NCBI GenBank assembly: GCA_021018995.1
Contig: CM037584.1
Coordinates: forward strand, 50,782,811 to 50,846,810
DNA: 64,000 bases
Direction of reading: 5' to 3'
DNA from: Chloranthus sessilifolius
Taxonomy: Eukaryota > Streptophyta > Magnoliopsida > Chloranthales > Chloranthaceae
A program made the position numbers and the translations under genes. Position 1 is the stretch's first letter. Every line of letters begins with the position of its first letter. Shown here piece by piece: positions 48,517-57,708 of this stretch. A model generated the notes under the pieces. It was not told the origin of the DNA, did no database searches, and was given only the letters and a program-made list of their open reading frames with translations.

Positions 48517-49137
48517 AAATTAACATTATTAAATATTAACATTTCTAAGGGAGCCCTCATCTAACAAAAATGTGTGGGACCACTAAGTTAGATTTCTCAT
48601 TTAAAATTGGGATCATTAACATAAGAACCTTGAATTTGCCCGACATAGTAAAGAGGGACGAAATGGAATTGATTGGATGTCGGACCCGATGATTCATAAA
48701 TAATGCAAGCATTATTATTAAATTTCTCCGATGATGCAGCTAATTAATACGAGTTGGTATAAGGTATGGGACCTCACCTGGTTCACGAGTCACTTTTGAG
48801 ACACGTGTCCCGATAGAAACATCATCTGTACCATTTAATTTGAGTATCTTTATGTAAAGGAATGTAATGTTGAAGATTGAAGTTCAAAAATATCTCTCTA
48901 GTATGTGATTCAAAGCATTGAGAGCAAGGATCAAAATTTCCGATTGAACTGGTTTCGGACATGACCAAAATTGAAATTCAAAATTTGGACTCTATACAAA
49001 ATGGACTGAAATTTTGGATTTCAATTTCGTTTCGACCACGTCAAAAATTGAAACAATTTGACTGAAATTTTGATTAATGATTTAGAGACTCAAATCCTAT
49101 AAAATTGATATGATTTCCTTATAGTTTTAAGGCTGGC
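48517..49137. other. Non-coding, nothing recognised
   Basis: A/T-rich intergenic sequence. 48900-49080 repeats AAATTTGGA/TTGAAATT-type phrases in both directions, possibly an old degraded MITE. No ORF of note. Confidence 0.5.
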
Positions 49138-49447
49138 CACCTCAGTTAAACAAAAGAAAAATACATTGATTGCTATAAATGACTGTGGAGATTGGTTTTA
49201 GTCCCAATCTTTTGTACAATAGATGTTAAGAACATAGGCATACTATTATACGATCAGATGTTGATTTCATAGGACACATAATCACATTCATTTTTTATTT
49301 TTGGGATGTGTCACATGGAATCAATATCTGACCGTATGATTGTAGGCTCATGAGCTCAACATCTATTGTGTTAAAGATTGGGAAGAAAAGCAATCTCCAT
49401 CGTCTTATTTAAAATAGTCAATGTAATTTCCTTTACTAACTGAGGTG
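49138..49447. mobile_element. Foldback MITE, 310 bp, long imperfect terminal repeats
   Basis: Left CACCTCAGTTAAACAAAAG and right ...CTTTACTAACTGAGGTG pair, and pairing continues for about 75 bp to GTGGAGATTGG / CAATCTCCATCG. The middle (ATCAATATCTGACCGTATG) recurs in diverged form at about 49780-49920. Flanking duplication not clear. Confidence 0.7.
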
Positions 49448-49950
49448 TCTTTAATATAAAGTGGTGTAATAGTAACACCAAGCATTTTAAAAGGTGGATG
49501 GTGGAGATGTCTTTGCGTCTCTCTTTTGCACCATCAAGGCACACGTGATGTTTCTACGTGACACATATTCCAAAAACATGCCCATTCCAACTCAATGAAT
49601 GCCGATCCCACCACCCAATTGATTAATTGGTATCATCTGTCTGGAACATGGAAGGATAATAGTACAAGTCAGTCATAAATTCAATGTGGTTCTTGACTTC
49701 ATCTCTAGCCCTGGCTGTAAACACTTGATTCAAACAAATCTCTATGTGCAAGTTGGTATTAGCTGCTTGATCCATGATCTAAAGATGGATCATATGATAG
49801 TACACCCATAATCATGATCACTTTTGAGGATGTGTATTACGTGAAATCAATATCGGGCTGTCTGATAAGCGGGCATGATCTTAAGACCTATTGTTTGAAA
49901 GATTGGGAGGAGAAAACAACCAATCACCTAAGGGATGCAATTTCTAAATA
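49448..49950. other. Degraded MITE-related sequence
   Basis: 49462-49510 (GTGGTGTAATAGTAACACC, then GGTGGATGGTGGAGATG) resembles the left end of the element at 49951. 49780-49920 resembles the inner half of the element at 49138. Probably one or two old members of the same foldback group. No gene. Confidence 0.5.
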
Positions 49951-50294
49951 GGGTGGCGTTATTCACACCCATTTTCCCACCATAAATAGGATTGCCTTGA
50001 AGCAGACGATGGAGATCAGTCTTCGTCTCAATCTTCTTCACAATAAATCTTCAGATCATGACACACCAATTGTTGATTACACATCCCTAAAAGTGACTTT
50101 TGAGAACCCTTTCTCATGATAAACCCCACGATCAGTCAATTTTGGGGAATCAACATGTTACCATCTAATAGCTGCATCATGATCTCAAGATCTATGGTGT
50201 GAAAAGTTGGGGTAAAAATGATCACGATGGACTGATTCAAGGCAGTCTAACAGTTTTTTATTCTGAGAAAAAACATCTGTAAATAATGCCACCC
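49951..50294. mobile_element. Mutator-type MITE, 344 bp, with perfect 9-bp duplication
   Basis: It begins GGGTGGCGTTATTCACA and ends TGTAAATAATGCCACCC. TTCTAAATA is present exactly on both sides (49942-49950 and 50295-50303). A 9-bp duplication is the Mutator signature. The arms pair through a second region (GATTGCCTTGAAGCAG / CTGATTCAAGGCAGTC), giving a long stem. No coding capacity. Confidence 0.85.
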
Positions 50295-50863
50295 TTCTAA
50301 ATATTCCGTTTCACAGACATACCCTTTTATTATTATTATTATTATTATTATTTTCATCTGGTAATAATCTTGACTTGTAGTTCTAGGATTCTTTCATGAG
50401 TTATATATCGGGTTGGTCTGGCCTGTGAATTTACTGGGTCCGAGCCATTTTTATTGGATGAGAAATTGAGAAGGTCTGCACTGCAACGTCACAAGGAGCA
50501 GGCGGCACACCAGAGCCTGATTTAATTCATCTATCTTAAACGTAATAACTCATAGGCAGATGTCACAGCACCCAAAAACAAAAGTCGTCAATACTTATGT
50601 CCTGCCTTTGGGCGTATCATTCCCTAATTCCTCCGGAACCCCACCTTAATTAACCTAGAAAATAGAAGAAACCACTTGGATTTGTAACAAGGCCCAGGAA
50701 GTGGGACCAGGGGTTTAAAACAGATATGTATGTACCGGGCATATTGGCTGGGTCCAAACCCGATATGTATAAGATAATTTCAGATAAATATCAGCCAATC
50801 CGGGCCAAATTTGAGTGACTTTTTAAAATTTTAATTTCTTTCAGTTGACAAATTGCGTCAGAA
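50295..50863. other. Intergenic, with a (TTA)n run
   Basis: A TTA microsatellite of about nine units lies at 50325-50352. The remainder shows no gene and no clear element. Confidence 0.6.
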
Positions 50864-50956
50864 CCATGGTTCAAAATTCCAGCTTCCGCTGTGTATCGTC
50901 CACCTCCGAAACTGATACATATACATATCACTTTCGTCTGGAATTTTGAACCATGG
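50864..50956. repeat. 93-bp mini foldback with 19-bp perfect arms
   Basis: CCATGGTTCAAAATTCCAG at the left and its exact complement at the right surround 55 bases. TCAGAA occurs on both sides (50858-50863, 50957-50962) as a possible duplication. Very small for a MITE; family unknown. Confidence 0.7.
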
Positions 50957-51344
50957 TCAGAACCGCTACATAAGATATGAAAAAATACCCACTTAATAAT
51001 GGTTGCAGAAAAGCTAATGCTACGAAACACCAATTGTCATCACCACCCTACAAGTTAATAATAGGATCTGTACTCAAATGCGGAGAACTGCACATTCTGG
51101 TAAAACTACATATAAATATAACTCACACAGTAATTACTGTACATAAAACAGAAAAGGCTATGACTTGCACCTACCTCATTCAAGAAACAGCTCCTCTTTC
51201 TTTGAACTCAGTCAAAGACCACGACGGTTCTCTCGCACTCTCTCCTCAAATGTCAAATTCAAACAGCGGAACAAACCAACAAATTAAGGTGAATTGCAGA
51301 TTATGAAAAGGGGGCAAACTATAATGCAACCAACCTACCGTGAT
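50957..51344 (-). other. Downstream and 3'-UTR region of the F-box gene
   Basis: The first 200 bases after the stop (to about 51150) match the 3' flanks of the seven pseudogenes (AATCTGCAATTC-like and GTTCAAAG-like stretches on minus), so they were part of the duplicated segment. The polyadenylation site is not certain. No separate gene. Confidence 0.55.
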
Positions 51345-52400
51345 CTAAAAACTATTCATCTCCAATAGGTAAGTCCGGCGGTTCACTAAGGCCTTCACAG
51401 CAGCCTTGAAAGGCCCGCCAAAAGCCCCAAAAACAAAACCCTCCGCTTCTTTCTTACTCCCTCCACTGAACTCACTTGATGGCTTAATAGCAACCAATGT
51501 TGCCCCACTTATCCCCATTCCCTCCGGTAGCTCGAGATACGGAGCATATCTCAACTTCATGTTTGAAGCAGGGACTTGGGTCCTCTCTGGTGATGCCGAG
51601 GCAGCCAACGGTTTCTCCCTAAACTCCCTAAGCTGCTCCTCTGCCATACTCAGAGTTGCATGCCCTCCCACATCTGTCAAAACCAAGCTCTTCAGATTAA
51701 GGTTGTCCTTCACAATTGGCCGCAACTGACAATGCCAAGTGGAAGCAGCGATCAAAGAGTTAATCGTCCAAACCACTCGTAATTTCAATCCTCCATTGGT
51801 GTAAAATGATTCAGGTATAATCCCATTGTCTTCAGGCAGCAGTTCTTGATTTGTAACGGGTTTTCGATCTATATGGGTGCCTCCCAAAATGACACAATTC
51901 TGGAGGGTGCTACCAAACTCAGCTCTCCACTTTAGAAGAACACCATCATCACCATTAACACTACCACTGGGTACCTCAATGAGGAGGTTGTGGATGTCAT
52001 TGAAATTTTTTAGGAATTGGGTGGGGTAGTGATTAGAAACTTGGGAGAGATTGCAACGGTTAATATTGTTACCGTTGCGAAGATTGTTAAAGGGTTTGAA
52101 GAGGGTGACGACCATAAGTTTAAGGAGATGGGAGAAGAGGTTGCGGGGTTTCTGAGATGTAGCAATTGGGTCATCATCGATTGTGCCATAAGGGGTGATT
52201 ATATGGTCGATCTTGACATGGACGTCATGAACGAGAGGGACAAGGGAGTTGAAGCGTTTTGATACAGTGAAGCAACGGCAGAGGGATTGGATGTCCGCAA
52301 GCTTGTTCAGGATGAGGAGGACTATAGAGTCAGGGATTTTATCAAACTGGTCGTCAGGATAGAGTGATGGGTCAGCATGGATTCGGGACTTCGACTGCAT
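51345..52400 (-). CDS. F-box protein, SCF ubiquitin ligase substrate adaptor, 351 aa
   Basis: This intact single-exon frame runs from ATG at 52398-52400 to TAG at 51345. The F-box is at residues 19-58 (FDKIPDSIVLLILNKL then SLCRCFTVSKRFNSLV), the part that binds SKP1/ASK in an SCF E3 ligase. The rest is conserved in a plant F-box family: VLLKWRAEFGSTLQNCV, SFYTNGGLKLRVVWTI (about 198-213), APYLELPEGMGISGATLV and the C-terminus LLEMNSF. From memory these match Arabidopsis At4g18380/At5g46170 and, more distantly, AUF1/AUF2; no search was run. There is no leucine-rich or kelch repeat, so the substrate is unknown. Length is slightly under that family (about 380 aa) because the linker after the F-box is short. 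The start is supported by the family N-terminus and by the broken copies, where the same place reads AAG. It is the only gene in the window that looks functional. Confidence 0.93.
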   Translation of the reverse strand: MQSKSRIHADPSLYPDDQFDKIPDSIVLLILNKLADIQSLCRCFTVSKRFNSLVPLVHDVHVKIDHIITPYGTIDDDPIATSQKPRNLFSHLLKLMVVTLFKPFNNLRNGNNINRCNLSQVSNHYPTQFLKNFNDIHNLLIEVPSGSVNGDDGVLLKWRAEFGSTLQNCVILGGTHIDRKPVTNQELLPEDNGIIPESFYTNGGLKLRVVWTINSLIAASTWHCQLRPIVKDNLNLKSLVLTDVGGHATLSMAEEQLREFREKPLAASASPERTQVPASNMKLRYAPYLELPEGMGISGATLVAIKPSSEFSGGSKKEAEGFVFGAFGGPFKAAVKALVNRRTYLLEMNSF

Positions 52401-52674
52401 TTTCTTTATCGGACAATTTCAGGGATGCGAATTTACTTTTTCAAACTATTTTCTCCAGGTGGTTTCACCTTTGAAAAGCAGTTTAAAGAAGTTTTTAAGC
52501 AGAAACATACCAATAATTGTGGAAATAAACATGGGTTGGATGGAGAAACAGGAATATCATGCACCTAAGAATTTAAAATGTCAAACCATGCACAATAAGA
52601 ACCTCAGGATTGCAGCAATCCTTTGGATATGATGAAGACGCTCCCAACCACCAAATCATTTGGAGTTTGATAAT
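52401..52674 (-). other. Presumed 5'-UTR exon 2 of the F-box gene
   Basis: On minus, TCTTTGTCTACAG before 52674 looks like a good splice acceptor. From there to the ATG is 274 bases. The pseudogenes match both ends of this stretch (TTTGGTGGTTGGGA and GTTTGAAAAAG) but lack about 190 bases in the middle. Either the copies lost them or this gene gained them, or a second small intron is present (CTTTTCAAAG before 52482 would serve as acceptor). Confidence 0.5.
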
Positions 52675-54914
52675 CTGTAGACAAAGACAATACATGTCAA
52701 TTAGAACATATTTCGCTTATAAAACTACACAACTTCAATCCAAAACCTAAAATTTAATAATATTACAAATTTGTGTTATAAACCTTCAAAAAACTACAAT
52801 CCCAAACGCTTACAGATCAACAAAATCAAAGATTCACCACCTGAACCCAGAACTTTCAAATTAAACAATTAAAATAAAAAATCCAAAACAAAACTTTTCA
52901 CTAATTTCACCCATAAAGCTTCCTCTTCAAAATCTTAAAATTTTCAACGAATTTAAGCTATAACTTTAAACCTTAAAATCCCAAATGTGGGCAGATTAGT
53001 ATACTAGAAATACAAACTCAACATCCCTCAGGAGTTCAAAAGGTCATATTAAGTACTAACTACTAACTTAACTATAAAAGTCCAAGTCTTTTCAAACACA
53101 TAAAACGTGCACGCAAGCGCACATACACATATATGGCAAATGATTTTAAAAAGGGCGCCATGACTTGCACACACAAAGGTGGTCCAAGCACACAATTTAC
53201 AATACATAAAAGACTTGCTATTTTCGGGACCTCTGCCATCTAGAAACACCATCTAAGCCATTTGGTTTGAAAATCATGTTCTAAATATCTTTGGTGCAAC
53301 AGATTGGCACGACACGTTAACTCTATCATATGATTCAATGCATTCAACCATTGAATCAGATGATGACATTTGACTGTGTTGAATAGTATGATAGACATTG
53401 CGTTTCATTCCAATCTTTTGTACCAAGATCTTCAGATCATGGCATTCAAATCAGATGACTTACATGGTGTTTTCACATGGCACAGTTCCCCAAAATACTG
53501 TCTTTCTTCTAGTGCATTTTCCCTGAGGGGGGACATGTAGCATTCAAATGGTGGGTGGGTGGATGAGCACCCATATGGTGGATTGAAAGAAGACATCTCC
53601 AATAGGATTAATGAAGGTTGGACAAAATATTAGCATGTAGATTATTGTGCTACCCAACAAAAAAAAACAAGAAGATAGAATCCACGAGGCTAAGATGTGT
53701 ATTCTAAGATGGATGAGTGAGTAATACGAAAGGATAAAAATTAGAAACTCAGTACATGAGAAAACTTGAGAGCAACACTTATAAAAGTTCAAATATATGG
53801 CTACCTGATTTTGTAGGCAAGAGGAGATTTTGATAATAAGATGGATGACATTGAATGGATCACATTTATTACATAGATTTATTTTTATTTTTTATTTAAA
53901 AGAAAGAAAACAAAACTCAAATGATGTCTGCTATCTGATTTTAGCATCAGAAAATGGACTGCTAAGACAACTTTGTTATCACTCTTGATTTTATGGTGCT
54001 ACAATAGAGATCATTTCTTAATAATTCTGTTGAATGTGATCTACATGATGGCCCATTGCTCTCTGTGGCAACAGACCCACGTATTGGGTGACCAGTTTTG
54101 GAGGTCTAGTCTCAAGCGCTGACCACAGATAAAAATCCTAATTATCAACTTGGCAAGGGAAAAAATAAATCACAACCTAAACCTAAAATATTAAAACGAT
54201 GAATGGAAAATGACCACCTCTTTACTGATTGGGGAGCAACCACTGCAATGTTGGGCCAAGAAGCATATAATTTTAGATATCCAAAGTGGTAGCTCATCTT
54301 GGCACCTGCCATAGCCCTCAAGATCACTCTCATTACAGGATTTTAGCCGTTTGATCTGCGCACTCTAACAAGCCCTGTTGTGCATATTTTTTCTGTAGTT
54401 GACATTAAATTGCCCTGATCGGATGGATCCAAAGTTCTTATAGGCTTAATTTTTTGGCTGACAAATGTTCTAATTGATGGCCTGCTAGTTAGACTACTAG
54501 AATTGACCAAGATTTGCACCACATGCGCTCAGCATAGTCACTAATTAAAATCAGAACCCTAAGAGCTGAAATTCGCCCAGATTGCACACCAAAAGCACAA
54601 ATTCATCATTCAAACCCTAAAAATACTAAAATTTCCAGAAAAACAATCACTAATTTCACCTATAAACCTAAAATATTCAGATCCAGACCCTTTAAAGGGT
54701 AATCCATCCAAACCCTAGAAATGCGAAAAGAAAAGAAAGAGAATCACTAATTTCACCTCTAACCTCAAAAAATTCAGATCCAGAGCTAAAATGAAACACC
54801 CCAAATTTCCCCCAGCTAAAATTATTAAAGAAAAAAAACACAAAAAAGAAGAAGAACAAGATCGTTACTAAAAAAGGAGGAGTAAACAGAAATCGAGAAA
54901 GAAAGCAAGAATAC
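52675..54914 (-). other. Presumed 5'-UTR intron of the F-box gene, 2.2 kb
   Basis: The donor GTATTC follows TTTGTAG at 54915 on minus, and the acceptor is TCTACAG at 52675. No coding frame of note lies inside. It contains scattered TE-like debris: about 53330-53480 recalls the MITE group at 49138-49950, and 54445-54520 repeats at 56285-56350. Support is from splice signals only. Confidence 0.45.
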
Positions 54915-55100
54915 CTACAAATCACGCTTTTACTTGAAAATATCAAGTTGGAGATCGAAAAGAGTAAGATTCCGTCGAATTTCCACCGCAAATTCGTAGA
55001 ATCCACCAGAAAATTAGGGTTTAAGAGGCTTAAAAATGATGACGACGATAATTCCCAGCGATCGGACGCTCCTCACAGATGCGCCTTCAGATATATGCTT
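54915..55100 (-). other. Presumed 5'-UTR exon 1 of the F-box gene
   Basis: Bounded by a TATA box about 30 bases upstream and a strong donor downstream. It contains AAACCCTAA on minus (55014-55022), the telo-box common in 5' leaders of plant housekeeping genes. Confidence 0.45.
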
Positions 55101-55128
55101 CTCAACAGCGACCTTCAGATCAACCCAT

Positions 55129-55137
55129 TTTTATATA
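55129..55137 (-). promoter_or_regulatory. TATA box for the F-box gene
   Basis: The minus strand reads CTATATAAAAATGGG. This places transcription start near 55100, ahead of the telo-box and donor. Confidence 0.45.
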
Positions 55138-55139
55138 GT

Positions 55140-55858
55140 TCAGATATGAGAGCTAACGGCACCATTACATCGACGTCACCAAAAACGCGGAAAATACCGC
55201 ATTATAGATAAAAGAGGTTAACGCCGTTAATATGTGGAAATGTGGCGAACTGACGGAACAGTTCAGAGATATTTTTCAATTTTTCTTAAAATTATTTTTA
55301 CTCATTTATATCTATTGGAGAATATCTATCTTGTGTAGATCTTTCATATGTAGAACTCAGTACTTAAACGGCCTATGGTAGATCTTTACCGTCCAATTTA
55401 TTTATCAAACTTTGAGATTCTGTCATGTCCCATGAACACTCTTACTTTATAAGTGCAAAACGGCTTCGATGATATCTCTGACCAATCATTTGACCAGAAG
55501 TTCTCATTGATTAGATGATTTAGATATAAGTATGCGATCTAATTGGCCATTATTTAATGAGGTATGGAAATTAATACTACTGCGAAGCATTTATTAAAGG
55601 TTATTTAATGATGGATTTATAGAAGATGCGACGACTATACGCCAGGCGTAGAGCTTTCTCTACGCCCACTCCCGAGGTAGCCAACAATATAACTATTATG
55701 TGGCGTCGTTCACGGCGATCAGATGCAACCGCAACTTAGACAAGGTCAATCTAACAAAAGCTTTTGTAATAAAGATAAAACGGTACTGCTTCTAATGTAA
55801 GAACCTAGACTAGTTACGTGAAATGGGCGGCTGAGATCGGATCACACAATAACAAGGG
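55140..55858. other. Intergenic, upstream of the F-box gene
   Basis: No ORF or element recognised. A small hairpin GGCGTAGAGCTTTCTCTACGCC lies near 55650-55672. Confidence 0.5.
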
Positions 55859-56222
55859 TAGAAGTTAGTTAATCGAACCGAAATTTCGGCTTCAATGTTC
55901 ACCTAAAATTGAACCCGAACCGAAATATTTTGGTTTCAGTTTACCAAACTCCTCACCCCTCCTAAACAAAACCAAACTGAACTGGTCTGGTTTAAGTTTG
56001 GGTCGGTCAATTTTCAATTTTTTCATATATTTTTTTTATTTTTTAAAGATAATTTTAATATTATTATTTTGATTTTTTCAGATTTTTTGTTTAAGGGTCA
56101 GGGTTTTTTTGTTTAAGCAGTTTTCGGCACCCAAAATCGAAACATAGCCAACCCAAAACAGGTTTCAGGTCAGTTTTCTTCAATTCGATTTCATCGCTTT
56201 TCGGTTTTCTTTTCCACCCCTA
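55859..56222. mobile_element. Possible old hAT-type MITE
   Basis: Minus-strand end TAGGGGTGGAAAAGAAAACCG and plus-strand start TAGAAGTTAGTTAATCGAACCG pair weakly. The interior repeats CCGAAA/TTTCGG phrases. No duplication found. Confidence 0.25.
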
Positions 56223-57344
56223 CCCGGATACTCCTTTCGTATGAAAGAGTATAGTGTACTTAGAGGGAATACTGAGCATGGTGGATCATTTGGCTGGCAA
56301 ACGTTCTAATTGATCAACTGCAAGTTAGACTACTTGGATTAACCAAGATTAACGCAAAGTTGATCGTGGTGTTAGACTAAGCATGTGGCTTTGATCATGC
56401 TCCAAATGCATAACTATTGTGAACAATCATCATCATTATCATCATCTCCCTATCTCCTTTATTTGGTGTCGGCTTTGCTATTCAATATCAAGGATTCAAC
56501 AACTAGGATTTAAACCGAGTCTTAGCCCAATTTATATTGGATACATCTAATATGTATTGGCTATACATGGTGGCCGAGTCTTATGATATGCTATTAAATT
56601 ACCTCTTTTTATTTTAAATTATTATTATTTTTTAATTTTAAAATATTAATATACAAAGGAAAAGGGTTCCGCCCTCTGTTGGAGGACACTCAAGTGCAAT
56701 TATCAAAATTTTGGTTATCATTTTAGTTTCGGATGAGACTTCGGTCATTTTGACCGATATTTTGATCCTTACTCAAGAGTCGTTCAATTGGTGGGAGGAC
56801 ACGATATTGAGGATACATAACGGGTGCATTGGTTGGCTTATATTTAAAAAAATATGAAAACTTATGAGATACCTATCTTGAAGAAAATAAAAAGATTTGC
56901 ATAATGGGCATTTTTGATATTATGGCCATATCAAATACATATTAGCCATATCGTAACTGATATATGGCATTCATATTGAATATGAGCTTCATGTAATATA
57001 AGATCAAGCCTAACTTGATATATGGGCCGATAGCTATTTGTTAATTGTTCATTCTCTTATACTTATCCGTCATACGATTAAGAGTTTATAAGGATGATTT
57101 TAAATATCGATCATATCCAATACATATCGGTCAATATGTATCAGGTTCGACTTCAGCTAATATTATATGCACCCCAATTTGATATGGAGATAAATATAAG
57201 CCTAGACCAACCAATATTTATATTAGAGAAATTTATACTTTTACTTTTGGCCCTATAAGTTTGCGTATTAACAAAAACGATTCTATAGTTTCAATCTTTG
57301 TAATATAGGCCAGTTCCAAGTTAATATATTTCCACGTCAGAGTC

Positions 57345-57347
<3 letters not shown>
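56223..57347. other. Intergenic
   Basis: 56285-56350 is a diverged copy of 54445-54520 (TTCTAATTGAT...AGTTAGACTACT). About 56880-57200 has many ATATGG/CCATAT phrases typical of degraded repeats. No gene. Confidence 0.5.

Positions 57348-57415
<68 letters not shown>
57348..57415. repeat. (AT)n microsatellite, about 34 units
   Basis: Uninterrupted AT run. Confidence 0.97.
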
Positions 57416-57418
<3 letters not shown>

Positions 57419-57584
57419 TCTTTTCCTTTATATTTCATTATTTTTTGTTGTTTGTTGTCCCTTTTTTCAGTTCAAACTACACTGTAGCGTTGTGAAACGA
57501 CAACCGAACACTGATAATCTAAATTTTTTTTATTGAACATCAGAAATTATAAGATAACGCCACAAGATAGAGATCCACTATTTT

Positions 57585-57645
57585 GGTTAGCGGATCGCTA
57601 CCTTAAGATAGCGGTCGTTATCTTAAGGTAGCAATCAACTGACTC
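57585..57645. repeat. CTTAAGATAGCGG-type repeat cluster A
   Basis: Copies of GCGGATCGCTACCTTAAGATAGCGG and TATCTTAAGGTAGC lie just before the transposase. The same motif forms clusters at 60535, 62170 and 63785. Confidence 0.8.
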
Positions 57646-57708
57646 TTAGACTGTATGTTAAGTATGATATTTTTTATCTCTTCATTTTCATTATTTTTTA
57701 TATTTTAG

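Noticed and set aside
51406-51729. 107-codon plus-strand frame antisense to the F-box gene
   Set aside because: It is a shadow of a well-conserved minus-strand coding region and has no family of its own.
54948-55211. 87-codon plus-strand frame upstream of the F-box gene
   Set aside because: It overlaps the presumed promoter and first 5'-UTR exon, shows no domain, and has no supporting signals.
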